The notes under the pieces were generated by a model. It did not search any database, was not told the origin of the DNA, and worked only from the letters and a program-made list of their open reading frames with translations. From contig CABVDR010000011.1 of the NCBI GenBank assembly GCA_902497145.1, positions 1-52,959 of the forward strand: a DNA stretch of 52,959 nucleotides, given 5' to 3'. This stretch comes from an uncultured Oscillospiraceae bacterium. Lineage in GTDB: Bacteria > Bacillota > Clostridia > Oscillospirales > Oscillospiraceae. Positions within the stretch are counted from its first letter, which is position 1. Each line of letters opens with the position of its first letter. This document shows positions 31,430 through 38,354 of this stretch, piece after piece. The translations under genes were made by a program, and so were the position numbers.

Positions 31430-31690
31430 AAACGCCCCCGACTTTTTCAAGTCAGGGGCGTTAATATAACGCGGTACCACCCTGGTTCAGCCGCCGGTTG
31501 CCCGAACGGCCCTCAAAGCCTCCAACAAGGCCGCGGCTGATAACGAAGCCAATCGTCCCGCCCTACTTGGTTCAGGCGGACTGCTCGGGGACCAGTTATA
31601 CACAGAACGGCCGCACGCCGGTTCGCACCAACCACCAGCTCTCTGAAGGGGGACACGCTCTGTCTTTTTTCCCGTCGTCGCATTTCTTAT
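31430..31690 (-). promoter_or_regulatory. T-box leader of leuA
   Basis: On the minus strand the T-box core AGGGTGGTACCGCG lies at 31483-31470. Upstream are Stem I features, AGAGAG (31644-31639) and the GGTTGGTGCGAACC segment. Downstream AACGCCCCTGACTT pairs with AAGTCGGGGGCGTT (31462-31431) as the terminator, followed by T-rich DNA. The leader senses uncharged tRNA, presumably tRNA-Leu, and lets leuA be read when leucine is short. CTG in the segment ATAACTGGTCCCC may be the specifier; this is not certain. Confidence 0.9.
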
Positions 31691-31695
31691 GGATG

Positions 31696-31724
31696 ATTTT
31701 AGCGAAGGAAAGTGAGTTTGTCAA
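31696..31724 (-). promoter_or_regulatory. Promoter of the leuA T-box transcript
   Basis: On the minus strand TTGACA (31724-31719) and TAAAAT (31701-31696) are 17 bases apart, placing the start of the RNA just before Stem I of the T-box. Confidence 0.75.
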
Positions 31725-31790
31725 GCAAAAGATTTTGCGCTTGTCTGAGGGGGCGGTGCATAGAGTAGGAGCAGGAGGGGGGAGACTGGG

Positions 31791-32333
31791 TTGGGGGAGC
31801 TGTGGTCGCTGGAGGGCGGCGGGACGCTGCGGGTGCGGGAGGAAGAGTCGTGGATCTACCTGGAGGTGGTACGCCCAGAGGACGGAAAAGGCCTTTATAA
31901 AGTGTGGTGCCTGGGAGAGAGCGGCGAGTTTCTGCTGGGGACGCTGGTTCCCCAGGGGAACCGACTGTACCTGGAACGGCGAGTGACAAAAAGGACCCTT
32001 CAGGAGGCGGGGGCATGGCCTCTGACTGGCGGCAAGGTTGTCATGGTATATTCCTTTACAGGCAAGACTGCTGTCCAGGAAGTGTGGCATCCCGAGGCTC
32101 ACCCAGAAGAATTTTGTTGCGATCCGGTGGTGCGGGCCTGCCTCAACGGGGCGCAGGGGCTGCTCAGCCGGGAGAAAGCCGGGGTGCGGCAGTTGGCTGC
32201 CCCCTTCTCGATCTGTAAACCAATTCTCCTTAACACGCTGTTCTGCTTCTCACAGGTCCTGGAGCAGCAGGGGCGGCGGTATCTGGTGTGGAGCTTTGAT
32301 CAAAAGGGCAGGCCTGTCCTGCCGAAGTTCTGA
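31791..32333 (+). CDS. Hypothetical protein (180 aa)
   Basis: A 180-residue protein that probably starts at TTG 31791 behind GGAGGGGGG. It has no signal peptide or membrane segments. The first half is beta-rich (GTLRVREEESWIYLEVVRPEDGKGLYKVWCLG, then GEFLLGTLVPQGNRLYLERRV), the second has GLLSREKAGVRQLAAPF and ends with WSFDQKGRPVLPKF. Codon use matches neighbours. Small proteins of similar layout lie near trmD in related clostridia as far as I recall, but I cannot name a family. Function is unknown. Confidence 0.65.
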   Translation: MGELWSLEGGGTLRVREEESWIYLEVVRPEDGKGLYKVWCLGESGEFLLGTLVPQGNRLYLERRVTKRTLQEAGAWPLTGGKVVMVYSFTGKTAVQEVWHPEAHPEEFCCDPVVRACLNGAQGLLSREKAGVRQLAAPFSICKPILLNTLFCFSQVLEQQGRRYLVWSFDQKGRPVLPKF

Positions 32334-32369
32334 ATTTCAAAGCTATGGGAAAAAATAGAGGCAAATCCA

Positions 32370-32398
32370 TTGAAAAAGCGGATGTAGTTGCGTATAAT
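32370..32398 (+). promoter_or_regulatory. Promoter of trmD
   Basis: TTGAAA 32370-32375 and TATAAT 32393-32398 are 17 bases apart, 39 bases before the trmD ATG. Confidence 0.7.
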
Positions 32399-32436
32399 CA
32401 GAAAAGATAAGAAGAAGCGAGGATTGGTTTTTTAAC

Positions 32437-33195
32437 ATGTACCGTATTGACATCATGACCTTGTTCCCCGATGTGGTGGGAGATATGCTGTGTGAGTCCA
32501 TTCTGGGCCGAGCTCAGGAGAGAGGCTATGTGCGCATTGAGTGCCACCAGATCCGGGACTACACCTTAAATAAACAGCGGCAGGTGGACGACTACCCCTA
32601 CGGTGGCGGCCGGGGTGCGGTGATGCAGGCCGACCCCCTCTACCAGTGCTGGAAGCATATCTGCGACGAGGCGGGGGAGCGAATCCACACCATTTATATG
32701 TCCCCCGCGGGTAAGACCTTTGTTCAGGCCGACGCCCGGCGGCTGCGGGACGACTACCAGCGGTTCATCCTGGTGTGCGGCCACTACGAGGGCATCGACG
32801 AGCGCTTTATTGAGGAGTGCGTGGACGAGGAGATCTCCATCGGTGACTTTGTCCTCACTGGCGGAGAGATCCCGGCTATGGCGGTGGCCGACGCGGTGTG
32901 CCGCCTGGTGCCCGGGGTGCTCTCCGACCCCTCCTGCTACGAAAACGAGAGCCACTGGAACGGGATGCTGGAGGCCCCCCAATATTCCCGCCCCGAGGTG
33001 TGGCATGACCGGGTGGTGCCCTCGATCCTCCTCTCCGGTAATCATGCCAAGGTGGACCAGTGGCGGCGTAAGCAGTCCATTCTCCGTACCCGCCATCGCC
33101 GTCCCGATCTGTACGACCAGCTGGACCTGACCAGCAAGGCCGACCGCAAGCTACTCAAGGAGCTGGAGGAGGAGACCGGAGAGAAGTTTTTGTAA
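32437..33195 (+). CDS. trmD: tRNA (guanosine-37-N1)-methyltransferase TrmD
   Basis: A 252-residue SPOUT methyltransferase forming m1G37 in tRNAs, which prevents frameshifting. The trefoil-knot motifs are visible: YMSPAGKTF, VCGHYEGIDERFIE and IGDFVLTGGEIPAMAVAD. Length is standard. It is usually found between rimM and rplS; here it stands alone with its own promoter, and rplS lies at the far right of the window with a separate promoter. Confidence 0.96.
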   Translation: MYRIDIMTLFPDVVGDMLCESILGRAQERGYVRIECHQIRDYTLNKQRQVDDYPYGGGRGAVMQADPLYQCWKHICDEAGERIHTIYMSPAGKTFVQADARRLRDDYQRFILVCGHYEGIDERFIEECVDEEISIGDFVLTGGEIPAMAVADAVCRLVPGVLSDPSCYENESHWNGMLEAPQYSRPEVWHDRVVPSILLSGNHAKVDQWRRKQSILRTRHRRPDLYDQLDLTSKADRKLLKELEEETGEKFL

Positions 33196-33223
33196 ATTTT
33201 TTTCGGTTTGTTACTGGAATTGC

Positions 33224-33252
33224 TTTACATTCCCTCCCGTATATGTTATGGT
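33224..33252 (+). promoter_or_regulatory. Putative promoter of the DegV gene
   Basis: TTTACA 33224-33229 and TATGGT 33247-33252 are 17 bases apart, 43 bases before the DegV start. Confidence 0.45.
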
Positions 33253-33295
33253 TAGTAAAATCTGATTTTCAAAACTACATTTGGAGATGAAACAC

Positions 33296-34132
33296 ATGAG
33301 TTTTAAGATTGTTGTGGACAGCTGCTGTGACTTGACGCCGCAGATGTTGAAGGATCCCTGCTTTGTCAAGGTGCCGCTGACCATTCACTCCAATGGCAGT
33401 ACCTTTGTGGACGACGACACCTTCGACCAGGCCGACCTGCTTTGGTCTATGAAGCAGAGCGAGCAGGCTCCCTCCACCGCCTGCCCCTCCCCTCAGGCCT
33501 ATCTGGATGCCTACCAGTGCGGGGTGGAGGACGTGTATGTGGTTACCCTGTCTGCCCTGCTCAGCGGCTCCCACAACAGTGCCGAGCAGGCCAAGGTGCT
33601 GCTGGAGGAGGACGAGCCAGACATCAATGTCCATGTGTTCAACTCCTGCTCTGCCTCCTCGGGCGAGGTGCTGGTGGCTCTGAAGATCCGGGAGCTGGCC
33701 CAGTCCGGTATGCCCTTTAAAAAGGTGGTGCGGGAGGTAGAGCAGTATATCTACCAGATGCAGACCATGTTTGTGCTGGAGTCCCTGGAGAACCTGCGCA
33801 AGAACGGCCGCCTGACCAAGCTGCAGGCGGTGGTTACCGGGGCGCTGAAAATTAAGCTGTTTATGGGCGCTACCCCCGAGGGGGAGATCTGTAAGCTGGG
33901 GCAGGCCCTGACCATCAAGCAGGCTTTGAGCAAGCTGGTGGACAAGATCGCCTCCGACTCCAACCATGTGGGCCGCACCCTGGTTATCTGCCACTGCAAC
34001 TGCAAGGAACGGGCGGAGAAGGTCCGGGAGCAGATTTTGGCCAAGTGTCAGGTTGGCGAGATCCTGGTGGTGGGCGCCGGCGGCATCACCAGTGTGTATG
34101 CCAACGACGGCGGTATTGTGGTCGCCTATTGA
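33296..34132 (+). CDS. DegV-family fatty-acid-binding protein
   Basis: A 278-residue DegV protein. The N-terminus (KIVVDSCCDLTPQ) matches the family motif VxDSxxDL, followed by PLTIHSNG, TACPSPQAYLDAY (lipid-contact TSxPS-like segment), SGSHNSA and the C-terminal VGAGGITSVYANDGGIVVAY. DegV-type proteins bind fatty acids and, as FakB subunits, present them to the kinase FakA. No fakA is in the window. ATG 33296 has GGAG nine bases upstream; a second in-frame ATG at 33287 is closer to it. A strong terminator follows. Confidence 0.92.
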   Translation: MSFKIVVDSCCDLTPQMLKDPCFVKVPLTIHSNGSTFVDDDTFDQADLLWSMKQSEQAPSTACPSPQAYLDAYQCGVEDVYVVTLSALLSGSHNSAEQAKVLLEEDEPDINVHVFNSCSASSGEVLVALKIRELAQSGMPFKKVVREVEQYIYQMQTMFVLESLENLRKNGRLTKLQAVVTGALKIKLFMGATPEGEICKLGQALTIKQALSKLVDKIASDSNHVGRTLVICHCNCKERAEKVREQILAKCQVGEILVVGAGGITSVYANDGGIVVAY

Positions 34133-34156
34133 CAAGGGAAAAATTTCGTTTACACT

Positions 34157-34194
34157 AATAGAGGTATGAGAACTGCTCATACCTCTATTTCTAT
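34157..34194 (+). terminator. Intrinsic terminator of the DegV gene
   Basis: AATAGAGGTATGAG 34157-34170 and CTCATACCTCTATT 34176-34189 form a 14-bp perfect stem with loop AACTG, followed by TTTCTAT. Confidence 0.85.
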
Positions 34195-34220
34195 GGATTC
34201 ATATATTGGAGGGGATCACC

Positions 34221-34799
34221 ATGACAAGAGACCAGGCCTGGGCACTGCTGACCCAGTACAATAAGGAGCCGTTTCATCTTCGCCACGCCATTACCGTGGA
34301 GCATGTAATGGGCTGGTTTGCCCAGAAGTTGGGCTACGGAGAGGAGAAGGAGTTCTGGTCTCAGGTGGGCCTGCTCCACGATCTGGACTTTGAGATGTGG
34401 CCGGACGAGCACTGCGTCAAGTCCCAGGAGCTGATGCGGGAAGCCGGCGTGGACGAGGCCATCATCCGGGCCACGGCAAGCCATGGCTGGGGCCACTGCG
34501 TGGACATCAAGCCCGAACATGAGATGGAGAAGGTGCTCTTTGCCTGCGACGAACTCACCGGACTCATCGGGGCCGCCGCCCTGATGCGGCCCTCCAAAAG
34601 TGTGTCCGACATGGAGCTGAAATCTCTGAAGAAGAAATTCAAGGACAAGAAGTTTGCCGCCGGCTGTTCCCGGGACGTGATCGCCCAGGGGGCTGAGCTG
34701 CTGGGATGGGAGCTGGACAAGCTGCTGGATCTGACCCTGTCCGCTATGCGGGAGGAAGAGGACGCCATTGAGACTGCCGTGGCTGCACTTCCGAACTGA
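34221..34799 (+). CDS. HD-domain phosphohydrolase-like protein
   Basis: A 192-residue protein of the HD superfamily. Metal ligands are evident in FHLRHAITVEHVMGWFA, GLLHDLDFE (the HD pair) and TASHGWGH. The C-terminus is helical (ELKSLKKKFKDKKFAAGCSRDVI). GGAGGGGATCACC precedes ATG 34221. Such single-domain HD proteins hydrolyse nucleotides or phosphate esters; the substrate cannot be told. It sits between two strong terminators and forms its own unit. Confidence 0.85.
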   Translation: MTRDQAWALLTQYNKEPFHLRHAITVEHVMGWFAQKLGYGEEKEFWSQVGLLHDLDFEMWPDEHCVKSQELMREAGVDEAIIRATASHGWGHCVDIKPEHEMEKVLFACDELTGLIGAAALMRPSKSVSDMELKSLKKKFKDKKFAAGCSRDVIAQGAELLGWELDKLLDLTLSAMREEEDAIETAVAALPN

Positions 34800-34816
34800 A
34801 AGTGGGGAAAATGGGG

Positions 34817-34845
34817 TTGACAACCCAATTTGCCCGTGTTACCAT
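34817..34845 (+). promoter_or_regulatory. Promoter of the decarboxylase beta-subunit leader
   Basis: TTGACA 34817-34822 and TACCAT 34840-34845 are 17 bases apart. The RNA would begin at about 34851, right at the first conserved-looking bases of the structured leader. Confidence 0.65.
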
Positions 34846-34850
34846 GAACC

Positions 34851-34975
34851 TACAAAGGGGAGTAGTCGGCACAGCAGCTGCTGTGCGGTAGGACCAACAA
34901 GCATGGGGGATTTGTCCTCCTGGTTTTGCCTGAAATGACCAGACCTGCGTTCCAATTGGAACGCAGGTCTTTTTT
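34851..34975 (+). promoter_or_regulatory. Riboswitch-like leader with terminator upstream of the sodium-pump beta subunit
   Basis: The leader opens with ACAAAGGGGAGTAGTC. GCACAGCAGCTGCTGTGC (34869-34886) is a perfect hairpin; ACCA/TGGT (34893-34896, 34921-34924) encloses GGGGGA/TCCTCC (34905-34910, 34915-34920). A 30-base perfect palindrome (34941-34970, core CTGCGTTCC) plus TTTTTT is a strong terminator 85 bases before the gene. An aptamer followed by a terminator is the layout of a transcriptional riboswitch. The GGGGAGTAG opening recalls the yybP-ykoY (Mn2+) family, but I do not recognise the remaining consensus. The ligand may be an ion, given the sodium-pump gene downstream; that is inferred. 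Confidence 0.55.
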
Positions 34976-35059
34976 CTTACCTGCTTGGGCAAACTCTATC
35001 GTGCAGCGCCTCTGCGTCTCCAGGAAAAGCCGACATCGTTTTCAAGGGAGGAAAGGCAA

Positions 35060-36205
35060 ATGGAATTTTTGTGGGAAAGTCTGCTGTCTATTACCTGGCA
35101 GCAGCTGGTCATGTATGCGGTGGGCGGACTGCTCATCTGGCTGGCCATTGAGAAGGGGTTTGAGCCCGCTCTGCTCATGCCCATGGGCTTTGGTGCCATT
35201 CTGGTGAACCTGCCCTCGTCCGGCGTCATTGACCAGATGACCGCCGGGGTGGGGGAGACCCACGGTATCATACAATGGCTCTTTGAAGTGGGGATCAGCG
35301 CCAGCGAGGCTATGCCCATCCTACTGTTTATCGGCATTGGAGCCATGATCGACTTCGGCCCCCTGTTGGCCAACCCCAAGCTGTTCCTGTGCGGCGCCGC
35401 CGCACAGGCAGGCATCTTTCTCACCATCCTGCTGGCCGCCGCTCTGGGCTTTGATATGAAGGATGCCGCCTCCATTGGCATTATCGGCGCCGCCGACGGC
35501 CCCACTTCCATCCTGGTTTCCCAGGTGCTCCACTCCAACTACGTGGGAGCCATCGCGGTGGCCGCCTACTCCTACATGGCTCTGGTGCCCATCATCCAGC
35601 CCTTTGCCATCAAGCTGGTGACCACCAAGAAGGACCGGGCCATGCGGATGCCCTACCGGGCCCAGGGCGTGTCTAAGCGGCTGCGCATCCTGTTCCCCAT
35701 TATCGTCTCGGTCATTGCCGGTCTGGTGGCCCCCTCTTCTGTGGCGCTGGTGGGCTTCCTCATGTTCGGCAACCTGATCCGGGAGTGTGGGGTGCTTACC
35801 ACCCTGTCCAAGACCGCCCAGAACGAGCTGGCCAATCTCATCACCCTGCTGCTGGGCATTACCATCTCCTTCTCCATGAAGGCGGACCAGTTTGTTAAGC
35901 CCGAGACGCTGCTGATCATGGTGCTGGGCCTGGTGGCTTTCATACTGGATTCCGTGGTGGGTGTTCTGTTTGTAAAGGTGATCAACCTCTTTACCCCCAA
36001 GAACAAGATCAATCCCATGGTGGGTGCGGCTGGTATCTCCGCGTTCCCCATGTCCTCCCGTGTCATTGAAAAGCTGGGCCAGGAGGCTGACCCCCAGAAC
36101 CATCTGCTGATGCACGCGGTGGCCGCCAACGTGTCCGGGCAGATCGCCTCGGTGGTGGCAGGCGGCGTGATCCTGCAGTACTGTGCCACCCATATGATCG
36201 GCTGA
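35060..36205 (+). CDS. Sodium ion-translocating decarboxylase beta subunit (OadB/GcdB/MmdB family)
   Basis: A 381-residue membrane protein with about nine to eleven hydrophobic segments. It is the carboxybiotin decarboxylase subunit that couples decarboxylation to Na+ export. Family motifs visible are GIGAMIDFGPLLANP, GIIGAADGPTSI (the conserved Asp region), YSYMALVPIIQP, GNLIRECGV and AAGISAFPMSSRV. ATG 35060 follows GGGAGG. A 42-residue gamma-like gene lies 19 bases downstream. No alpha or biotin-carrier subunit is nearby, so the substrate (oxaloacetate, methylmalonyl-CoA or glutaconyl-CoA) cannot be told. Confidence 0.93.
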   Translation: MEFLWESLLSITWQQLVMYAVGGLLIWLAIEKGFEPALLMPMGFGAILVNLPSSGVIDQMTAGVGETHGIIQWLFEVGISASEAMPILLFIGIGAMIDFGPLLANPKLFLCGAAAQAGIFLTILLAAALGFDMKDAASIGIIGAADGPTSILVSQVLHSNYVGAIAVAAYSYMALVPIIQPFAIKLVTTKKDRAMRMPYRAQGVSKRLRILFPIIVSVIAGLVAPSSVALVGFLMFGNLIRECGVLTTLSKTAQNELANLITLLLGITISFSMKADQFVKPETLLIMVLGLVAFILDSVVGVLFVKVINLFTPKNKINPMVGAAGISAFPMSSRVIEKLGQEADPQNHLLMHAVAANVSGQIASVVAGGVILQYCATHMIG

Positions 36206-36224
36206 GAGCGAGGAGGAGACGAAT

Positions 36225-36353
36225 ATGAACATGGAAAATATCGGCTTGGCCCTGGAGATGATGGGCCAGGGAATGCTGGGCATCTTTGTGGTGCTGGGCA
36301 TCATTGCTCTGCTGGTGGCTTTGATGCAGAAGCTGGACAACCGGAAGAAGTAA
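36225..36353 (+). CDS. Tiny OadG-like gamma subunit (42 aa)
   Basis: A 42-codon ORF behind AGGAGGAG with one membrane helix (MLGIFVVLGIIALLVALM) and a short basic tail (QKLDNRKK). Size, topology and position directly after the beta subunit match the gamma subunit of sodium-pump decarboxylases, which stabilises the complex. It is at the lower end of the family's length and lacks the long C-terminal tail seen in OadG. It precedes a strong terminator, closing a two-gene unit. Confidence 0.75.
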   Translation: MNMENIGLALEMMGQGMLGIFVVLGIIALLVALMQKLDNRKK

Positions 36354-36372
36354 CAAGAAAAACAAATTGCTT

Positions 36373-36400
36373 ACAGCTCCGCTTCGGCGGAGCTGTTTTT
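36373..36400 (+). terminator. Terminator after the beta/gamma unit
   Basis: ACAGCTCCGC 36373-36382 and GCGGAGCTGT 36387-36396 form a 10-bp stem with a TTCG tetraloop, followed by TTTTT. Confidence 0.93.
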
Positions 36401-36676
36401 ATGGAAACTGATCGGGGAGGATACAGCGGGAACTGGATATGCATTAGTGAAAATGAAGTGGGGCAAATGTGCACAAAAAACTTCATTTTTTCAAAATTTC
36501 ATCATTTTTTGCAGTGGAACAGAAAAAATGAACAAGGAAATCAAGGAAAGTATAGTGAATATTGCCCTTGTTTCTGATGCTCCAATTGGTTACAATGTGG
36601 TAACAAAAGTAACAAGCCGTTGCTTTTGATGTCATAATTGTTGACATAATTTTGTAACTAAATAGGAGTGAAGACA
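36401..36676 (+). other. AT-rich upstream region of the cortex-hydrolase gene
   Basis: No gene is supported in this stretch. It has short inverted repeats: GTTAC/GTAAC near 36590-36604, and ATGTCA 36629-36634 with TGACAT 36642-36647. A TTGACA at 36641 lies too near the start codon to serve as a normal -35. The gene downstream may use a sporulation sigma factor, which I cannot place with confidence. Confidence 0.4.
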
Positions 36677-37639
36677 ATGACACGAAAGCTGTTTTCGCTG
36701 ACGCTGAGCGCCTTTGCCTTGCTTCTCCTGATGGGAGCCGGAGTGGAGCAGGAGCCCGCTGCGGAGCCGCAAACTGAGAAAGGGACCCGTGGGACCCAGC
36801 TGGTTGAGACCAGCGAAACCTACGATCAGGAAGCAGACCAGGCGCACATGGTGACCGCAGTGGCGGGCTCCAGCGTGCTGACTTTGGTGGAGGACATGGA
36901 CCGCACCTTGACGGTGGACGGCAAGCCGGTGTCCTCTGAGGTGAATAAGACCCAGCACAGCGGAACGACTTATGTGGCTCTGGCCCCCATGGTAGCAGAG
37001 CTGGATCCTTCCGCCGCAGTCAGCTGGGACGGCGGCAGCAGCACCGTGACGGTGAACAGCAGCAAGCTGAACCTGAGCGCCACGGTGGGCCAGCTGTATG
37101 TGGTGGCCAACGGCCGGTACCTGTACCTCCCCGAGGGCGTGCAGGTGGTAAATGGCCGGGTAACCGTTCCCCTGTCTGTGCTGATGGAGGCCTTTGACGC
37201 TTCCATGACCTGGAACGCCGCCACCGGTGTGGTGGCCGTGACCCGGGGCAGCGGCGCTTTGACCCCTGCGGATCAGTACTATAACCAGGACGACCTGTTC
37301 TGGCTGTCCCGTATTATCTATGCCGAAAGCGGCAACCAGCCCCTGGAGGGCATGATGGCGGTGGGCAATGTGGTGCTCAACCGGGTCAACGACCCCATCT
37401 ACCCCAACACCATCGTGGGTGTCCTGGCCCAGAAGAACCAGTTTACCACCTACCAGTCCGGTAAGCTGGCCTACCGCACCCCCAACACCAACAGCGTGAT
37501 TGCTGCCAAGCTGGTGCTGGACGGCGGTGTGGTGGAGGAGACCCTGGGTGCGACTCATTTTGACTCCACCGGCAACAGCTGGGCCTCCCGGAATAAAACT
37601 TGTGTGGCCGTTATCGGCGCCCACTATTTCTACGCGTAA
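36677..37639 (+). CDS. Secreted cell-wall hydrolase, SleB/CwlJ-type
   Basis: A 320-residue protein with a signal peptide (KLFSLTLSAFALLLLMGAG), a spacer, a copper-amine-oxidase-N-like domain (about residues 70-195; VPLSVLMEAFDASMTWNAATGVVAV) and a C-terminal hydrolase-2 domain (about 205-320; LSRIIYAESGNQPLEGMMAVGNVVLNR, catalytic-type Glu in YAES). The latter belongs to the SleB/CwlJ lytic transglycosylase family acting on spore-cortex peptidoglycan. GGAG eight bases upstream supports ATG 36677. It suggests a spore-former. Substrate and timing are inferred. Confidence 0.9.
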   Translation: MTRKLFSLTLSAFALLLLMGAGVEQEPAAEPQTEKGTRGTQLVETSETYDQEADQAHMVTAVAGSSVLTLVEDMDRTLTVDGKPVSSEVNKTQHSGTTYVALAPMVAELDPSAAVSWDGGSSTVTVNSSKLNLSATVGQLYVVANGRYLYLPEGVQVVNGRVTVPLSVLMEAFDASMTWNAATGVVAVTRGSGALTPADQYYNQDDLFWLSRIIYAESGNQPLEGMMAVGNVVLNRVNDPIYPNTIVGVLAQKNQFTTYQSGKLAYRTPNTNSVIAAKLVLDGGVVEETLGATHFDSTGNSWASRNKTCVAVIGAHYFYA

Positions 37640-37645
37640 AAAAAG

Positions 37646-37675
37646 ATCCGTTCCGCTTCGGCGGAACGGATTTTT
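37646..37675 (+). terminator. Terminator of the cortex-hydrolase gene
   Basis: ATCCGTTCCGC 37646-37656 and GCGGAACGGAT 37661-37671 form an 11-bp stem with a TTCG loop, then a T-run. Confidence 0.93.
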
Positions 37676-37854
37676 CCATTTTTAGGAGAATATACAGGGG
37701 GGAAGGGGATAGAAACCCGGCTTTATTAATTTTAGGGCTTTCTTTTTTGCATATTCATGTATATAATATTCCTTGTGAAATCAGCGCTTCCCGGGGAGGG
37801 TTTTGCCGGGAGACGAAATGGAACTCAAGCTTTTGAGCGACGGAGGAGACATAT

Positions 37855-38352
37855 ATGACGAGAAGTACGGCCCGCGAGATCGCGGTGCACATGATCTTTT
37901 CTCTGGGCTTTGGCACCCAGAGCGCGGACGAGGTCCTGGACAGCGAACTGACCCGGGAGCGGTTTGAGGAGCTGGGTGGGGAGTCGTCCCTGTATGCCCA
38001 GTTCCCCAACGAGAAGCAGGAGCGGTATATCCGGGACCTGGTGCGGGGCGTGTTTGCCCACGGGCCGGAGCTGGACGACTACATCAGCCGCTATGCCGTA
38101 GGCTGGTCCTTTGCCCGGATTCCCCGTATGGCGGCGGCCATTCTGCGCACGGCCATGTACGAGGTGCTGTATATGCCGGATATTCCCAACGCCGCCGCCA
38201 TCGACGCGGCGGTGGAGATGACCAAGCGGTATGAGCCCCAAGAGGTGGCCGCCTTTGTCAACGGCATTCTGGGCACCTTTGTCCGCACGGAATTTCCCGA
38301 CACCCCCGCCAAGCCGGAGAAGAAGGCGGAAGCCGCCGACGAGGAGGCGTAA
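37855..38352 (+). CDS. nusB: Transcription antitermination factor NusB
   Basis: A 165-residue helical RNA-binding protein that binds boxA with S10 in rRNA antitermination. The start (TRSTAREIAVHMIFS) and the core YAVGWSFARIPRMAAAILRTAMYEVLYMPDIPNAAAIDAAVEMTKRY match NusB. The C-terminal 20 residues are an acidic/alanine tail. GGAGGAGAC precedes ATG 37855. A TATAAT at 37762-37767 may be its -10. It heads the long block that runs to recN. Confidence 0.93.
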   Translation: MTRSTAREIAVHMIFSLGFGTQSADEVLDSELTRERFEELGGESSLYAQFPNEKQERYIRDLVRGVFAHGPELDDYISRYAVGWSFARIPRMAAAILRTAMYEVLYMPDIPNAAAIDAAVEMTKRYEPQEVAAFVNGILGTFVRTEFPDTPAKPEKKAEAADEEA

Positions 38353-38354
38353 GC

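Noticed and set aside
29740..31464. A 574-codon plus-strand ORF opposite leuA
   Set aside because: Antisense shadow of leuA that runs into the T-box terminator.
31596..32102. Minus-strand ORF across the T-box leader
   Set aside because: Overlaps the T-box Stem I and its promoter; not coding.
34851..34975. Firm assignment of the leader to the yybP-ykoY family
   Set aside because: Only the GGGGAGTAG opening fits from memory; the rest of the consensus could not be matched by eye.
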